Assembly: GCF_016342705.1 (NCBI RefSeq)
Contig: NZ_JAEINV010000026.1
Span: forward strand, 1-32,929
Length of the DNA: 32,929 nt
Direction of reading: 5' to 3'
Origin: Lutibacter sp.
Lineage (GTDB): Bacteria; Bacteroidota; Bacteroidia; Flavobacteriales; Flavobacteriaceae
Below are positions 7,706 through 16,658 of the stretch, piece by piece; within the stretch, counting starts at the first letter, position 1; every line of letters starts with the position of its first letter. Under the pieces are notes generated by a model. The model saw nothing but the letters and a program-made list of their open reading frames with translations. It was not told where the DNA came from and ran no database searches. The position numbers and the translations under genes are program-made.

Positions 7706-8539
7706 TACTTTTCGAAATTCTCTAGGGCTTTTTTCTTTTATTTTTTTAAATGTTCTATTAAAATGACTTAAACTTTCAAATCCACAATCAAAAGCAATTT
7801 CTTGGATAGACATTTCTGTAGTCATAACTAATTGGCAAGCATGTTCTATTCTGGCTATATTTAAATATGTAATAAATGAAAGTCCAACAGAGTTTTTAAA
7901 CCACCTGCAAAATGATTGTGAAACCATATTTGTTCTTTCGGCCATTAAATTAACCGTCAACTTTTTATTTAAGTTTTCTAATATATACGTTGTAGTTTTT
8001 TCAATTTTGTTTTGATTCTTTTCATTGTCTATACCTTTATTATAAATTTTTGTAGAAAGGGAGTTTTTATTGCTATCAACGTACAATTGATAAATAATTT
8101 GTACTAAAGCACTTATTTGCTCGGGACCAGAAATCTTACTAAATTTTTTAATTAATCGAATTAACTTCGGTTTTGGAGCTATAAAGTGTAATCCTTTTTT
8201 GGCTTCATTAAATAGGTTTTGAAATTGTTGACATTCAGGAAACTGATTAAAAATTTCAGCAGAAAACTGGACTACAAATGCTTTTTGAACTTCATTCTTA
8301 GCGTCTAATACAGAAACCCAAGTATGAGGAAGGTTTGAACCAACTAAAACTAAGTCATTTTCAAAATAAGGTAAAATACTATTTCCTACAAATCGAGTCC
8401 CCTGCCCTTTTACAATAAATGTTAATTCAATTTCAGGGTGATGATGCCAATAAGGTTCTAAATATTCCTTTTCAACCTTAAAAAAGTTAAAAGACTTTTT
8501 TAATTCTTTTAATCTTATTTTTTCAACAATAGGCTTCAT
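7667..8539 (-). CDS. AraC family transcriptional regulator with cupin sensor domain
   Basis: A 290-residue regulator. Residues 30-90 form a small cupin (YWHHHPEIELTFIVKGQG, then GSNLPHTW) typical of sugar-sensing AraC proteins. The C-terminal 100 residues hold the two helix-turn-helix units, ending IAFDCGFESLSHFNRTFKKI and SPREFRK, the AraC signature. ATG 8539 (MKPIVEKIRL) is chosen; the frame is open to a TTG at 8566 but a -7 box lies just upstream of that. It faces away from the sugar operon at 8673 and probably controls it. The last 12 residues, WPHKTLAKTIGK, and the stop codon lie inside repeat copy 2 and extend beyond the usual end of the family, so the tail may have been gained from the repeat. 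Confidence 0.88.
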   Translation of the reverse strand: MKPIVEKIRLKELKKSFNFFKVEKEYLEPYWHHHPEIELTFIVKGQGTRFVGNSILPYFENDLVLVGSNLPHTWVSVLDAKNEVQKAFVVQFSAEIFNQFPECQQFQNLFNEAKKGLHFIAPKPKLIRLIKKFSKISGPEQISALVQIIYQLYVDSNKNSLSTKIYNKGIDNEKNQNKIEKTTTYILENLNKKLTVNLMAERTNMVSQSFCRWFKNSVGLSFITYLNIARIEHACQLVMTTEMSIQEIAFDCGFESLSHFNRTFKKIKEKSPREFRKVWPHKTLAKTIGK

Positions 8540-8567
8540 AATAGCATTTATAAACTTTAATACCAAT

Positions 8568-8575
8568 CAAAAATA
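8568..8575 (-). promoter_or_regulatory. -7 box candidate of the AraC gene
   Basis: TATTTTTG on the minus strand fits TAnnTTTG and lies 28 bp before ATG 8539, which leaves a leader of about 20 bases. No good -33 TTG is visible. It is part of a 133-bp divergent control region shared with the sugar operon. Confidence 0.4.
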
Positions 8576-8641
8576 CATTTTTATGTTTAAATATACATAG
8601 TATTAGTTAAAATCTAAAAACTTTAATCGTTTTGCTATCTC

Positions 8642-8649
8642 TAATTTTG
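8642..8649 (+). promoter_or_regulatory. -7 box candidate of the sugar operon
   Basis: TAATTTTG fits TAnnTTTG and lies 23 bp before ATG 8673. The -33 region carries only TTT. A weak -33 element would suit a promoter that needs an activator such as the adjacent AraC protein; this is inference. Confidence 0.42.
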
Positions 8650-8672
8650 TTATAAATGAAAACTATAAATCA

Positions 8673-9479
8673 ATGAAAACCTTAGAGTTATTAGAAAAAC
8701 ACTATTCAATTACACAAGAACAGATTGATTTTTATTGTAAAAACAGATATATAAAGCTGAAAAATGTTTTAGATTCTGATACAATTAAATATTTCAATAG
8801 AGTCATTTCTGATAAGGTGGCTGAAATGAATAAAGAAGAAACTCCTTTAGAAGAAAGAAGTACATATGGAAAAGCATTTTTACAATTGTTTAATCTTTGG
8901 ACACAAGATACATCAATTAAAAGGCTTATTTTTTCTAAACGAATAGCAAAAATTGCCACAGATTTAATGCAAGTTGATGGTGTAAGATTGTACCATGACC
9001 AAGCTTTATTTAAAGAAGCAGGTGGAGGAATTACTCCTTGGCATGCCGATCAGCATTATTGGCCTTTAGAAACTGATAAAACGATTACTGCATGGATACC
9101 ATTACAAAAAACACCGCTTGAAATGGGACCTTTAGAATTTAGTGCTGGAAGCCATAGATTACTAAATGGACGAGATCTTTCTATTAGTGATGAAAGTGAA
9201 TCTTTAATTAAAAAACGCCTTAAAGTAACTGACTTTAAACATATTATTGAGCCTTTTGATGTTGGTGAAATTAGTTTTCATTCTGGCTGGGTATTTCATC
9301 GAGCTGGTGCCAATACTACTAATGATATGCGAAAAGTTATGACTATTATTTATATGGATAAAAATATGAAACTTATAAAGCCTAGTAGTGGCGAACAACA
9401 AAATGATCGGAAAACTTGGTGTCCCGGTGTTAAGGTTGGTGAAATTATCAATTCACCATTAAATCCTAAATTATATTAA
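8673..9479 (+). CDS. phytanoyl-CoA dioxygenase (PhyH) family Fe(II)/2-oxoglutarate oxygenase
   Basis: A 268-residue cytoplasmic protein with the double-stranded beta-helix fold of PhyH oxygenases. The iron ligands are visible: H124-x-D126 in PWHADQHYW and the distal H209 in GWVFHRAGAN. The segment GPLEFSAGSHR and the conserved arginine after the distal histidine fit 2-oxoglutarate binding. Such enzymes hydroxylate or demethylate small molecules; in polysaccharide-utilisation operons their substrate is usually unknown. It is the first gene of the plus-strand operon, and its stop codon is followed directly by the next ATG. No secretion signal is seen, so it would act on imported sugars or products. 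Confidence 0.88.
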   Translation: MKTLELLEKHYSITQEQIDFYCKNRYIKLKNVLDSDTIKYFNRVISDKVAEMNKEETPLEERSTYGKAFLQLFNLWTQDTSIKRLIFSKRIAKIATDLMQVDGVRLYHDQALFKEAGGGITPWHADQHYWPLETDKTITAWIPLQKTPLEMGPLEFSAGSHRLLNGRDLSISDESESLIKKRLKVTDFKHIIEPFDVGEISFHSGWVFHRAGANTTNDMRKVMTIIYMDKNMKLIKPSSGEQQNDRKTWCPGVKVGEIINSPLNPKLY

Positions 9480-10310
9480 ATGGAAAATATCAACTATTTA
9501 TATCCATTTTGGGGACATGAGGATTTAAATCCCACAAATTTTTTAAATCTTGCAATTTCTAATGGTTTTAAAGGTATAGAAATTAACATTCCTAATAACC
9601 AGGTTTTTGAGAGTGTTTTTTACGAATCACTTAATATCAAACGAGAAGAGAATCCTAATTTTATATGTGGTTTACAACAGGTTTTTGGTGTTAAAAAGGA
9701 ATCACCAAAAGAATACTTTTATAAAGTTTTGAGCCGTTTAGGAGCTATCGCACACTATAAACCAAACTTTATTAATTCCCATACAGGTAAAGACCAATAT
9801 TCTTTTTCTGATAATTGCAAAATTATAGATGGCATTGAAGAATTTTCTTTAAAATCTGGAATTCCTGTATATCATGAAATTCATCGAGGTCGTTTCACAT
9901 TTCATTCGGCAACTACTTTAAAATATTTAGAGGTATTTCCTCATCTAAAATTGGTTGGTGATTTATCCCATTGGTGTGTGGTTTCAGAAAGTATGTTACA
10001 AGATCAAGAAGAAATTATTGAAAAGGTAATTCCACATATTCATCATATACATGCACGGGTTGGTTTTGAACAAGCTCCACAAGTAAATAATCCTTTCGCT
10101 CCAGAATGGAATGAGCATTTATCCTTTTATTTAAATTGGTGGCAACGGATTATTGATTATCATATTAAAAGTAAGAATATAACTATTACTCCAGAATTTG
10201 GGCCTTTCCCATATATGCCTCAAAGTCCATTTGATCAAAAACCATTGGCAAATCAGCAGGAATTGAATAAAACTATGAAAATAACTCTAGAAAAGTATTT
10301 AAAATATTAA
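9480..10310 (+). CDS. sugar phosphate isomerase/epimerase-like TIM-barrel protein
   Basis: A 276-residue TIM-barrel protein of the xylose isomerase-like/AP endonuclease 2 superfamily. The likely metal ligands sit at the ends of the beta-strands: E133 (VYHEIHRGRF), D161 and H164 (GDLSHWC), H189/H191 (HHIHARVG) and E239 (TPEFGPFPYMP). These enzymes isomerise or epimerise sugars, or cleave related compounds, with a divalent metal. It is cytoplasmic. The ATG follows the PhyH stop with no gap, and the next gene starts two bases after its stop, so the operon is tightly coupled. The pairing with an oxygenase suggests the two modify the same imported compound. Confidence 0.82.
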   Translation: MENINYLYPFWGHEDLNPTNFLNLAISNGFKGIEINIPNNQVFESVFYESLNIKREENPNFICGLQQVFGVKKESPKEYFYKVLSRLGAIAHYKPNFINSHTGKDQYSFSDNCKIIDGIEEFSLKSGIPVYHEIHRGRFTFHSATTLKYLEVFPHLKLVGDLSHWCVVSESMLQDQEEIIEKVIPHIHHIHARVGFEQAPQVNNPFAPEWNEHLSFYLNWWQRIIDYHIKSKNITITPEFGPFPYMPQSPFDQKPLANQQELNKTMKITLEKYLKY

Positions 10311-10312
10311 TC

Positions 10313-12292
10313 ATGAATCAAATTTTTAAAATTATTATTTTGTCATTAATTACGCTTAGTTGTTCCGAAAAAAGCAATATTTCAAAAAAAGTAAACATTT
10401 CAACAATTCATTTTGGTGATATTCAACCTGATGGATGGATGAAAACTCAAATGGAAAATGACATAACAAATGGTTTTGTAAGTGCGCTGGATTCTTTAGC
10501 TCCAGAACTTGTTGTGGAAGATGATATTTATGGTAAAGATCGTTTGACTAAAGAAGTAAAATCTAAAGATGTAGGTGCAATTACTGACGATAACGGTGAA
10601 TGGGAAGTACAATTTTTATGGTGGAACAGTGAAACACAATCCAATTGGTGGGATGGTTATATTAGAAATGCTATTTTAACTAAAGAACCAAATGCACTTA
10701 TTAAAGTTAAAGCGTATGTTGATGCTAAACTAAAAACGCAGGACGAAGACGGTTATTTAGGTGTGTATGCTCAGGATTTACGCTATAATCATAAAACTGA
10801 AAATGGAGAACTTTGGGCTCAATCATCTTTGCTAAGAGGGTTACTGGCATATTATGAATATTCAAAAGAAATACGTTTATTAAACGCTATTGAAAAAGCG
10901 GTGCAACTTACAATGAAGTCCTACCCTATTAACAATTCACAACCTTTTAATATTGAAAAACCATTTGCTGGTGTTGGACATGGATTAACTTTTGTTGATG
11001 TATTAAACAGACTTTACGAGTTAACAAATAACAAATCTTATATGGATTATGCTGTTTTCCTTTATCAGGACTACGATAAATATGACTTGTCTGAAGTAGA
11101 TATTCAAACAAAAAACTTATTAAATCCTGCGTATAAATTTAAAGGCCACGGTGTGCATACTTATGAGCACTTAAGAGCTTTAACAATGGTTGCAACATAT
11201 ACAAAAGAAGCAAATTATATAGTTGCTTTGGAAAAATATTTAGAACGTTTAGAGAAAGTAACAACGCCAAGTGGTGGTCCAATTGGTGATGAATGGATTT
11301 TTGAACGAACTGCAGATGCCGATAATACGGGGTATGAATATTGTTCAACACATGAGTTATTAGATTCTTACAGCCTTTTATTGAAAAAAACGAATGTTTC
11401 TAAATGGGCAGATAAAATGGAATGGTTACTTTTTAATGCTGCACAAGGAGCAAGAAATCCGGATGGTAAAAGTATTGCTTATTGTAAAACTGATAATTCT
11501 TATTTTATGCAAGGTGCTTTTGAAAAGAAAAATATGGGTAAAAACAATCATAACCGCTTTAAATATTCACCTGTTCATAAAGAAGTTGCCGCTTGTTGTG
11601 TACCTAATGCCGGGCGCATTTACCCATATTATGTAAATTCTATGTGGGCGAAAAATGATAATGGATTGGTTTTAAATTTATTTGGCCCTTCAGAATTTAA
11701 CACTTTAGTTAATAAACATAAACTAAAAATTACTCAAAAAACGAACTATCCGTTTGATTTTAAAATTGAATTAAAAATGGACATTGAAAGTCCTGAAAAC
11801 TTTCAAATAGCAATTCGCAAGCCAACTTGGGCAATATCCTACACATGTTCTTCAAGCGCAGATGAATCAGAAAATGAACAGTATCTTTATTTGCATAAAA
11901 CCTGGAAAACTGGAGATGTAATTACCATTCAATTTAAAGCTGAACCAAAAGTAAAATTAGATTTATTGGGAGATTCCTTTTTTAGTTATGGTCCATTGGT
12001 TTTTGGATTACCAATTGAAGGTAAAGAAGTCATTCAAAAAATATATCCATATAAAGATTTTAAAGATTTAGAATATCACTCTAATGCTTCAAAAGAAACT
12101 AAATGGAAAATTGTTGATCCAACTATAATTAAATTAAAAATTAATGAAAATGAACCTTTATGGAATCATTTTAAAATGGGAACAACATTTATAAATTCAA
12201 AAAATGAGACTGAATTAAAAGAATTAAAACCGATGGGCAATTTAATATTAAGACAAGTAACTTTTCCAAAATTAGAGAACAATGAAAATTAA
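10313..12292 (+). CDS. GH127-like beta-L-arabinofuranosidase family lipoprotein (DUF1680)
   Basis: A 659-residue lipoprotein; the signal peptide ends in the lipobox TLSC with the lipidated cysteine at residue 17. An (alpha/alpha)6 barrel follows, with GHGVHTYEHLRAL and YCSTHELLDS. The zinc-thiolate site of GH127 is present: E342-x-C344 in GYEYCS and C428-C429 in AACCVPNAGR. These correspond to Glu338, Cys340, Cys417 and Cys418 of the Bifidobacterium enzyme HypBA1, where a cysteine is the nucleophile. GH127 and its relatives release beta-L-arabinofuranose from plant glycans or glycoproteins, though some members have other activities. It overlaps the next gene by 11 bases, so translation is coupled. 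Its final location is the periplasm or outer membrane. Confidence 0.85.
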   Translation: MNQIFKIIILSLITLSCSEKSNISKKVNISTIHFGDIQPDGWMKTQMENDITNGFVSALDSLAPELVVEDDIYGKDRLTKEVKSKDVGAITDDNGEWEVQFLWWNSETQSNWWDGYIRNAILTKEPNALIKVKAYVDAKLKTQDEDGYLGVYAQDLRYNHKTENGELWAQSSLLRGLLAYYEYSKEIRLLNAIEKAVQLTMKSYPINNSQPFNIEKPFAGVGHGLTFVDVLNRLYELTNNKSYMDYAVFLYQDYDKYDLSEVDIQTKNLLNPAYKFKGHGVHTYEHLRALTMVATYTKEANYIVALEKYLERLEKVTTPSGGPIGDEWIFERTADADNTGYEYCSTHELLDSYSLLLKKTNVSKWADKMEWLLFNAAQGARNPDGKSIAYCKTDNSYFMQGAFEKKNMGKNNHNRFKYSPVHKEVAACCVPNAGRIYPYYVNSMWAKNDNGLVLNLFGPSEFNTLVNKHKLKITQKTNYPFDFKIELKMDIESPENFQIAIRKPTWAISYTCSSSADESENEQYLYLHKTWKTGDVITIQFKAEPKVKLDLLGDSFFSYGPLVFGLPIEGKEVIQKIYPYKDFKDLEYHSNASKETKWKIVDPTIIKLKINENEPLWNHFKMGTTFINSKNETELKELKPMGNLILRQVTFPKLENNEN

Positions 12293-14462
12293 GTTTATTT
12301 ACCTTTTAATAGTGCTTATTGCTTCTTGCAAAGGATCTGAGAAGCAAACTGTTGTTTCGAAAGATTATACACAATATGTAAATACGTTTATAGGAACCGA
12401 TGGTACAGGTCACACCTTTCCCGGGCCATCAATGCCTTTTGGAATGGTACAACCAGGACCAGATAATAGAGATGAAGGTTGGAGTCATACAAGTGGGTAT
12501 CAATTTAAAGACAGTCTACTTTTAGGTTTTTCACAAACGCGATTAAACGGAACTGGTATTAGCGAAATGGGAGATATTCTGTTAATGCCATTTAATGAAA
12601 CTAAAAAAGATTTAAGTAATCGCTATTTTAAAAATACTGAAAAAGCTGAAGTTGGATATTATTCACTTTTGAAAAAAGATTCAGTAAAAGTTGAACTTAC
12701 GGCTACAAACCGAGTTGCAGTGCATAAATATACATTTCCAACTCAAGAAGCTAAAGTATTAGTAGATCTTCAACACGGACTTCGTTTTATTTTTGAAGAA
12801 AATCAAAAAGGATTGGTAATAGAAAGTGATGTTAAAATAGAAAATAACACCACAATTTCAGGCTTCTGCTCTACTTCGAATTGGGTAAAGCGAAAGTATT
12901 TTTTTACGCTTACCTTTGATCAGCCTTTCATTAAATCAGAAGAACTTGAAAAAGGAGTATTTGATAAGGCGCCTAAATTTGAATTATCATTTCAATTAAA
13001 TACCTCCAAAATATTAAAAGTAAAAATTGCATTATCCTCTGTTAGTGTTGATGGAGCAAAACAAAATATGGCTGCTGAAATGCCGCAATGGGATTTTGAA
13101 AAAGTAAAACAAGATGCAAAAAATGTTTGGAATGCCTATTTAGGACGTATTGATATTGACGCCCCTTCAAAACAAAAAGAGATATTTTATACTTCTCTAT
13201 ATCGGGTGTTTTTACAACCTTCAAATATGGCTGATGTTGACGGAAAATATAGAGGTGCTGATGATAAAATAGTACAAGCTCCAAATAACGAATATTATTC
13301 TACTTTATCTATTTGGGATGTTTATCGCGGTGCTTTTCCTTTATTGGAAATAATTGCTCCGGAAAAAATTGATGGTATCATAAATTCTATGCTAATTCAT
13401 CAAAAAGCTACTGGTTTTTTACCTATTTGGACAGTTTGGGGACAGGATAATTATTGTATGATTGGTAATCATGCAATTCCAATGATTCTTTCAGCAACCA
13501 AAAATGGATTTAAAGGGTTTGATAAAAATGAAGCTTTAAAGGCAATGGTTGAAACATCAACAAACAGCCATCAAATATCAAATTGGGAATTGTATAATAA
13601 GTATGGATATTATCCTTTTGATAAGGTTGATAACGAAGCTGTTTCCCGAACATTAGAACACGGTTATGATGATTGGTGTGTTGCTGAAATGGCAAAAGAC
13701 TTAGGGGATTTAAAAACTTCAGAAATATTTACCAAAAGAAGTAATTATTACAAGAACTTATATGATTCTTCTTCAAAAATGATGAGAGGAATGGATACAA
13801 AAGGAAAATGGAGAACACCTTTTGATCCGTTAATAGCTACTTCACCAATGAATAATCCAGGAGATTATACAGAAGCCAATGCCTGGCAATACTTCTGGAC
13901 TCCTGCACAATATGACATACCTGGAATGAAAAGCCTGTTAGGTGGTGAAGAAGCATTTACAAATCAGTTAAATGATTTCTTTACAATTGAAGCTAAAAAT
14001 CCAAATAAATTTTTGGGTCAGGAAGCTATGATTGGGCAATACGCACACGGAAATGAACCGAGTCATCACATTGCTTATTTATATGCGTTTTCAAATTCGC
14101 CTAAAACCGGACAGAAATATATCTATAAAATTATCAATGAGTTTCATAACAATACACCAGACGGAATGATTGGAAATGATGATTGCGGACAAATGTCAGC
14201 TTGGTATGTGCTTTCAAGTTTAGGTTTTTATCCTGTAAACCCTGCAAATAGCGAATTTGTTATAGGAGCGCCTCAATTAAAAGAAGCTACAATTAACCTT
14301 AAAGGTGGAATTAAATTTAATATAACAGCCAAAAATATATCTGAGAAAGCTATTTATACAGAAAAAGCTACGTTAAATGATAAAGTCATTAAAAATAAAA
14401 TCATTACCTATCCTCAAATTATGAAAGGTGGGTTTTTAAAATTTGAAATGACAAAAAACTAA
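12282..14462 (+). CDS. GH92 alpha-mannosidase lipoprotein
   Basis: A 726-residue member of glycoside hydrolase family 92, calcium-dependent exo-alpha-mannosidases acting on alpha-1,2/1,3/1,4/1,6 linkages. The lipobox IASC gives a lipidated cysteine at about residue 16. Family hallmarks run from end to end: YVNTFIGTDGTGHTFPGPSMPFG at the start, the general-acid motif GNEPSHH (E592), and PDGMIGNDDCGQMSAW with D633-D634, which holds the base and calcium-binding residues. The length is normal. Its ATG overlaps the GH127-like gene. The 3' end from 14153 is the first copy of a 471-bp direct repeat whose second copy lies 1762 bp downstream. The nearby GH127-like enzyme suggests a mixed arabinose- and mannose-bearing glycan. 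Confidence 0.93.
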   Translation: MKIKFIYLLIVLIASCKGSEKQTVVSKDYTQYVNTFIGTDGTGHTFPGPSMPFGMVQPGPDNRDEGWSHTSGYQFKDSLLLGFSQTRLNGTGISEMGDILLMPFNETKKDLSNRYFKNTEKAEVGYYSLLKKDSVKVELTATNRVAVHKYTFPTQEAKVLVDLQHGLRFIFEENQKGLVIESDVKIENNTTISGFCSTSNWVKRKYFFTLTFDQPFIKSEELEKGVFDKAPKFELSFQLNTSKILKVKIALSSVSVDGAKQNMAAEMPQWDFEKVKQDAKNVWNAYLGRIDIDAPSKQKEIFYTSLYRVFLQPSNMADVDGKYRGADDKIVQAPNNEYYSTLSIWDVYRGAFPLLEIIAPEKIDGIINSMLIHQKATGFLPIWTVWGQDNYCMIGNHAIPMILSATKNGFKGFDKNEALKAMVETSTNSHQISNWELYNKYGYYPFDKVDNEAVSRTLEHGYDDWCVAEMAKDLGDLKTSEIFTKRSNYYKNLYDSSSKMMRGMDTKGKWRTPFDPLIATSPMNNPGDYTEANAWQYFWTPAQYDIPGMKSLLGGEEAFTNQLNDFFTIEAKNPNKFLGQEAMIGQYAHGNEPSHHIAYLYAFSNSPKTGQKYIYKIINEFHNNTPDGMIGNDDCGQMSAWYVLSSLGFYPVNPANSEFVIGAPQLKEATINLKGGIKFNITAKNISEKAIYTEKATLNDKVIKNKIITYPQIMKGGFLKFEMTKN

Positions 14463-14623
14463 TTAACAATAAAGAAATATTTATATAAAAATGAAAAAAA
14501 TAGTGTTCATAATTTTACTATTTACAATGCTTTCTAAAGCACAAGAAGTAAAAGTATCCTCTGGAAAAGTACAGCGAATTAAAAATTTTAAATCTGAATA
14601 TGTTGATGCAAGAACTATTGATG
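14153..14623. repeat. 471-bp direct repeat, copy A (GH92 3' end plus esterase 5' end)
   Basis: Runs from the TACACCAGACGG of the GH92 C-terminal motif, through the stop codon and the gap, to codon 45 of the esterase. Copy B at 15915-16385 has the same length with no indels and 15 substitutions counted by eye, ten of them in the first ~107 bp. Confidence 0.93.
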
Positions 14624-15399
14624 TTTGGTTGCCAGATGGCTATTCTTCAAAAGAAAAATACCTTGTTTTATATATGAATGATGGGCAAAGTTTATACGAT
14701 GCTGAAAGTACTTGGAACAAACAAGCTTGGGAAGTTGATGCTATTTCTGGGGAGTTAATAGTTAGTAAAAGAACTAAAAAATTTATAGTTGTTGGTATTT
14801 GGAATAATGGTGAATATAGACACTCAGAATATTTTCCTCAAAAAATAATTCAATCTATTCCAGAAACTACCAGGAAAATTATTGTTGAAGAACAACTAAA
14901 AAATAAACCACAGGCGGATAATTATTTGAAATTTATTGTAAAGGAATTAAAACCTTTTATAGACAAAACATACAACATAAAAGAAGGCAGGAAAAATACA
15001 TTCATTGCTGGTTCAAGTATGGGAGGTTTAATTTCTTTATATGCAATTTGTGAATATCCAGAAGTTTTTGGTGGAGCAGCTTGCCTTTCTACCCATACTC
15101 CAATGATATTGAAAGAAATGATGTCAGAAAAAACAGACACTGATGTTGCCTCAAAGTATAGAGATTATTTAAAAACTAACTTGCCAAATCCAAAAAATCA
15201 CAAAATTTATTTTGATTATGGAAATCAAACTTTAGACAGTTTCTATCAATCTTATCAAGAAAAAATTGACACTATTATGATCGAAAAAGAGTATTCAAGT
15301 AAAAATTGGATCACAAAATTCTTCCCAGGAGATGACCATTCAGAGAAATCCTGGAGTCGTAGATTGCATATACCTCTTGAATTTTTATTAAAAAAATAA
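14491..15399 (+). CDS. secreted alpha/beta-hydrolase esterase (putative esterase / EstD-like family)
   Basis: A 302-residue exported esterase. The signal peptide MKKIVFIILLFTMLSKAQ ends in a signal peptidase I site. The mature part begins with an Ig-like strand region (TIDVWLPDGYSS), then YLVLYMNDGQSLYD. The nucleophile elbow GSSMGG holds S176, the acid is probably in DYGNQTLD and the catalytic histidine is in PGDDHSEKSW. Relatives remove acyl groups (acetyl, feruloyl) from polysaccharides or act on siderophore esters. In this operon, deacylation of the glycan handled by GH127 and GH92 is most likely. The first 44 codons occur again at 16253-16384, identical in sequence, as a broken copy. Confidence 0.85.
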   Translation: MKKIVFIILLFTMLSKAQEVKVSSGKVQRIKNFKSEYVDARTIDVWLPDGYSSKEKYLVLYMNDGQSLYDAESTWNKQAWEVDAISGELIVSKRTKKFIVVGIWNNGEYRHSEYFPQKIIQSIPETTRKIIVEEQLKNKPQADNYLKFIVKELKPFIDKTYNIKEGRKNTFIAGSSMGGLISLYAICEYPEVFGGAACLSTHTPMILKEMMSEKTDTDVASKYRDYLKTNLPNPKNHKIYFDYGNQTLDSFYQSYQEKIDTIMIEKEYSSKNWITKFFPGDDHSEKSWSRRLHIPLEFLLKK

Positions 15400-15408
15400 G
15401 CCAATAAA

Positions 15409-16224
15409 ATGAAATCAAAACTGATACTATTTCTATTTTTTTCAATGAACCTATTTTCTCAGAATATTGGAAATGATGCTTTTTACATACATACAGAGAA
15501 CCTTATAAAAATCTTAGAAACTGCTGGAAATACATTAAGCCATCAAGATAAAAACACAATCCTTAAATTAATTGAAAGTAATGGCGGCAACAAACAAATT
15601 GAAGCTATTTTAGATAAGTATGTACTTTTTGATGCCAAAATTTCTTCAAAAGGAGAACTTAAATTAAAACCAGGAATCGCCAAACCTGAATTAATACAAA
15701 GCGGTAGGAAATATTTTTTAGTAAAAGTTAATAATATCGCACGAATAACGGATAACATTACCATAGAAAGCCAAGAGGCACAGCGTGTTTATGATGGTGG
15801 AGAAAAAATTTATGGTATGGATGTAGATGGTAAAGGTTCTATTATTACCGATGAAGATATTAAAAAGCGATGGTTAGATTTTGGGTTGTTTTCTGGAAAC
15901 TTAACGCATTCTATTACACCAGACGGAATGATTGGTAATGATGATTGCGGACAAATGTCGGCCTGGTATATACTTTCAAGTTTAGGATTTTATCCGGTAA
16001 ATCCTGCAAACAGTGAATTTGTTATAGGAGCGCCTCAATTAAAAGAAGCTACAATTAACCTAAAAGGTGGAATTAAATTTAATATAACAGCCAAAAATAT
16101 ATCTGAGAAAGCTATATATACAGAAAAAGCTGCGTTAAATGATAAAGTCATTAAAAATAAAATCATTACCTATCCTCAAATTATGAAAGGTGGGTTTTTA
16201 AAATTTGGAATGACAAAAAACTAA
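15409..16224 (+). CDS. chimeric ORF: unknown secreted protein N-terminus fused to a GH92 C-terminus
   Basis: A 271-residue ORF made of two unrelated parts. Residues 1-169 begin with a signal peptide (MKSKLILFLFFSMNLFSQ), then a helical stretch and a beta-rich segment (KPELIQSGRKYFLVKVNN) that looks like the N-terminal module of a larger secreted protein which I cannot name. From 15915 it switches to PDGMIGNDDCGQMSAW and then follows the last ~100 residues of the GH92 enzyme almost exactly. The GH92 part lacks most of the catalytic domain, including the general acid, so no mannosidase activity is possible. The reading frame stays open through the junction. It starts 9 bases after the esterase stop. 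Most likely a recombination scar, possibly still translated. Confidence 0.8.
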   Translation: MKSKLILFLFFSMNLFSQNIGNDAFYIHTENLIKILETAGNTLSHQDKNTILKLIESNGGNKQIEAILDKYVLFDAKISSKGELKLKPGIAKPELIQSGRKYFLVKVNNIARITDNITIESQEAQRVYDGGEKIYGMDVDGKGSIITDEDIKKRWLDFGLFSGNLTHSITPDGMIGNDDCGQMSAWYILSSLGFYPVNPANSEFVIGAPQLKEATINLKGGIKFNITAKNISEKAIYTEKAALNDKVIKNKIITYPQIMKGGFLKFGMTKN

Positions 16225-16385
16225 TTAACAATAAAGAAAAATTTATATAAAAATGAAAAAAATAGTGTTCATAATTTTACTATTTACAATGCTTTCTAAA
16301 GCACAAGAAGTAAAAGTATCCTCTGGAAAAGTACAGCGAATTAAAAATTTTAAATCTGAATATGTTGATGCAAGAACTATTGATG
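15915..16385. repeat. 471-bp direct repeat, copy B
   Basis: Second copy of 14153-14623. It lies in frame at the end of the chimeric ORF and continues through the gap into the first 44 codons of the esterase, then stops abruptly at 16385, where remnants of a GHKL ATPase begin. The first ~107 bp carry ten differences, nearly all synonymous; the last ~364 bp carry five; the esterase part is identical. Confidence 0.93.
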
Positions 16386-16414
16386 AGTACCTCCAATTTC
16401 ATTTGTTTCAATAA
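16253..16414 (+). pseudogene. 5' fragment of a duplicate esterase gene
   Basis: Codons 1-44 are identical to those of the esterase at 14491, including the signal peptide. After ...ARTID the sequence leaves the homology at 16385 and reads nine unrelated codons to a TAA at 16412. There is no catalytic residue, so it can only give a short exported peptide or nothing. Confidence 0.88.
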
Positions 16415-16658
16415 ATGTTAAAGTAACTTCTTTTGCATTGGCATCATATGAGTTTTTAACTAACTCAGAAACAGCAGTTTCCTGTCTAGCAACTAATTAG
16501 TTACCTAATCTATCAATTACTCCTGCATCGATAGAAAACCTTACATCATTTTCATCAAAAGAAGCAAGTTTTGCTGATAGCTCCGAAATTTTACCAAAAT
16601 TATCTGGATCATTCAAAAGAACTTGTTTAAGTTCTTCTAGTATTTTATTTTCGTTCAT
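16387..16658 (-). pseudogene. truncated GHKL (HSP90-like) ATPase gene
   Basis: From ATG 16658 the frame reads MNENKILEELKQVLLND..., then IDAGVIDRLGN, a TAA stop at 16499-16497, and continues as LVARQETAVSELVKNSYDAN. ELVKNSYDA is the N-box of GHKL ATPases (HSP90, MutL, histidine kinases, MORC-like proteins), and FIETNEIGGT leads toward the next ATP-lid motif. The fragment then ends at the duplicated sugar-operon DNA. Such N-termini belong to large ATP-binding proteins that often sit beside an XRE regulator in restriction or defence loci. The gene is doubly dead: an internal stop replaces a probable glutamate, and the rest is missing. Its start overlaps the XRE stop by 14 bases. Confidence 0.85.

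Noticed and set aside
8673-16224. Complete polysaccharide utilisation locus with SusC/SusD
   Set aside because: No TonB-dependent SusC or SusD gene is present in the window, so the operon is only PUL-like.
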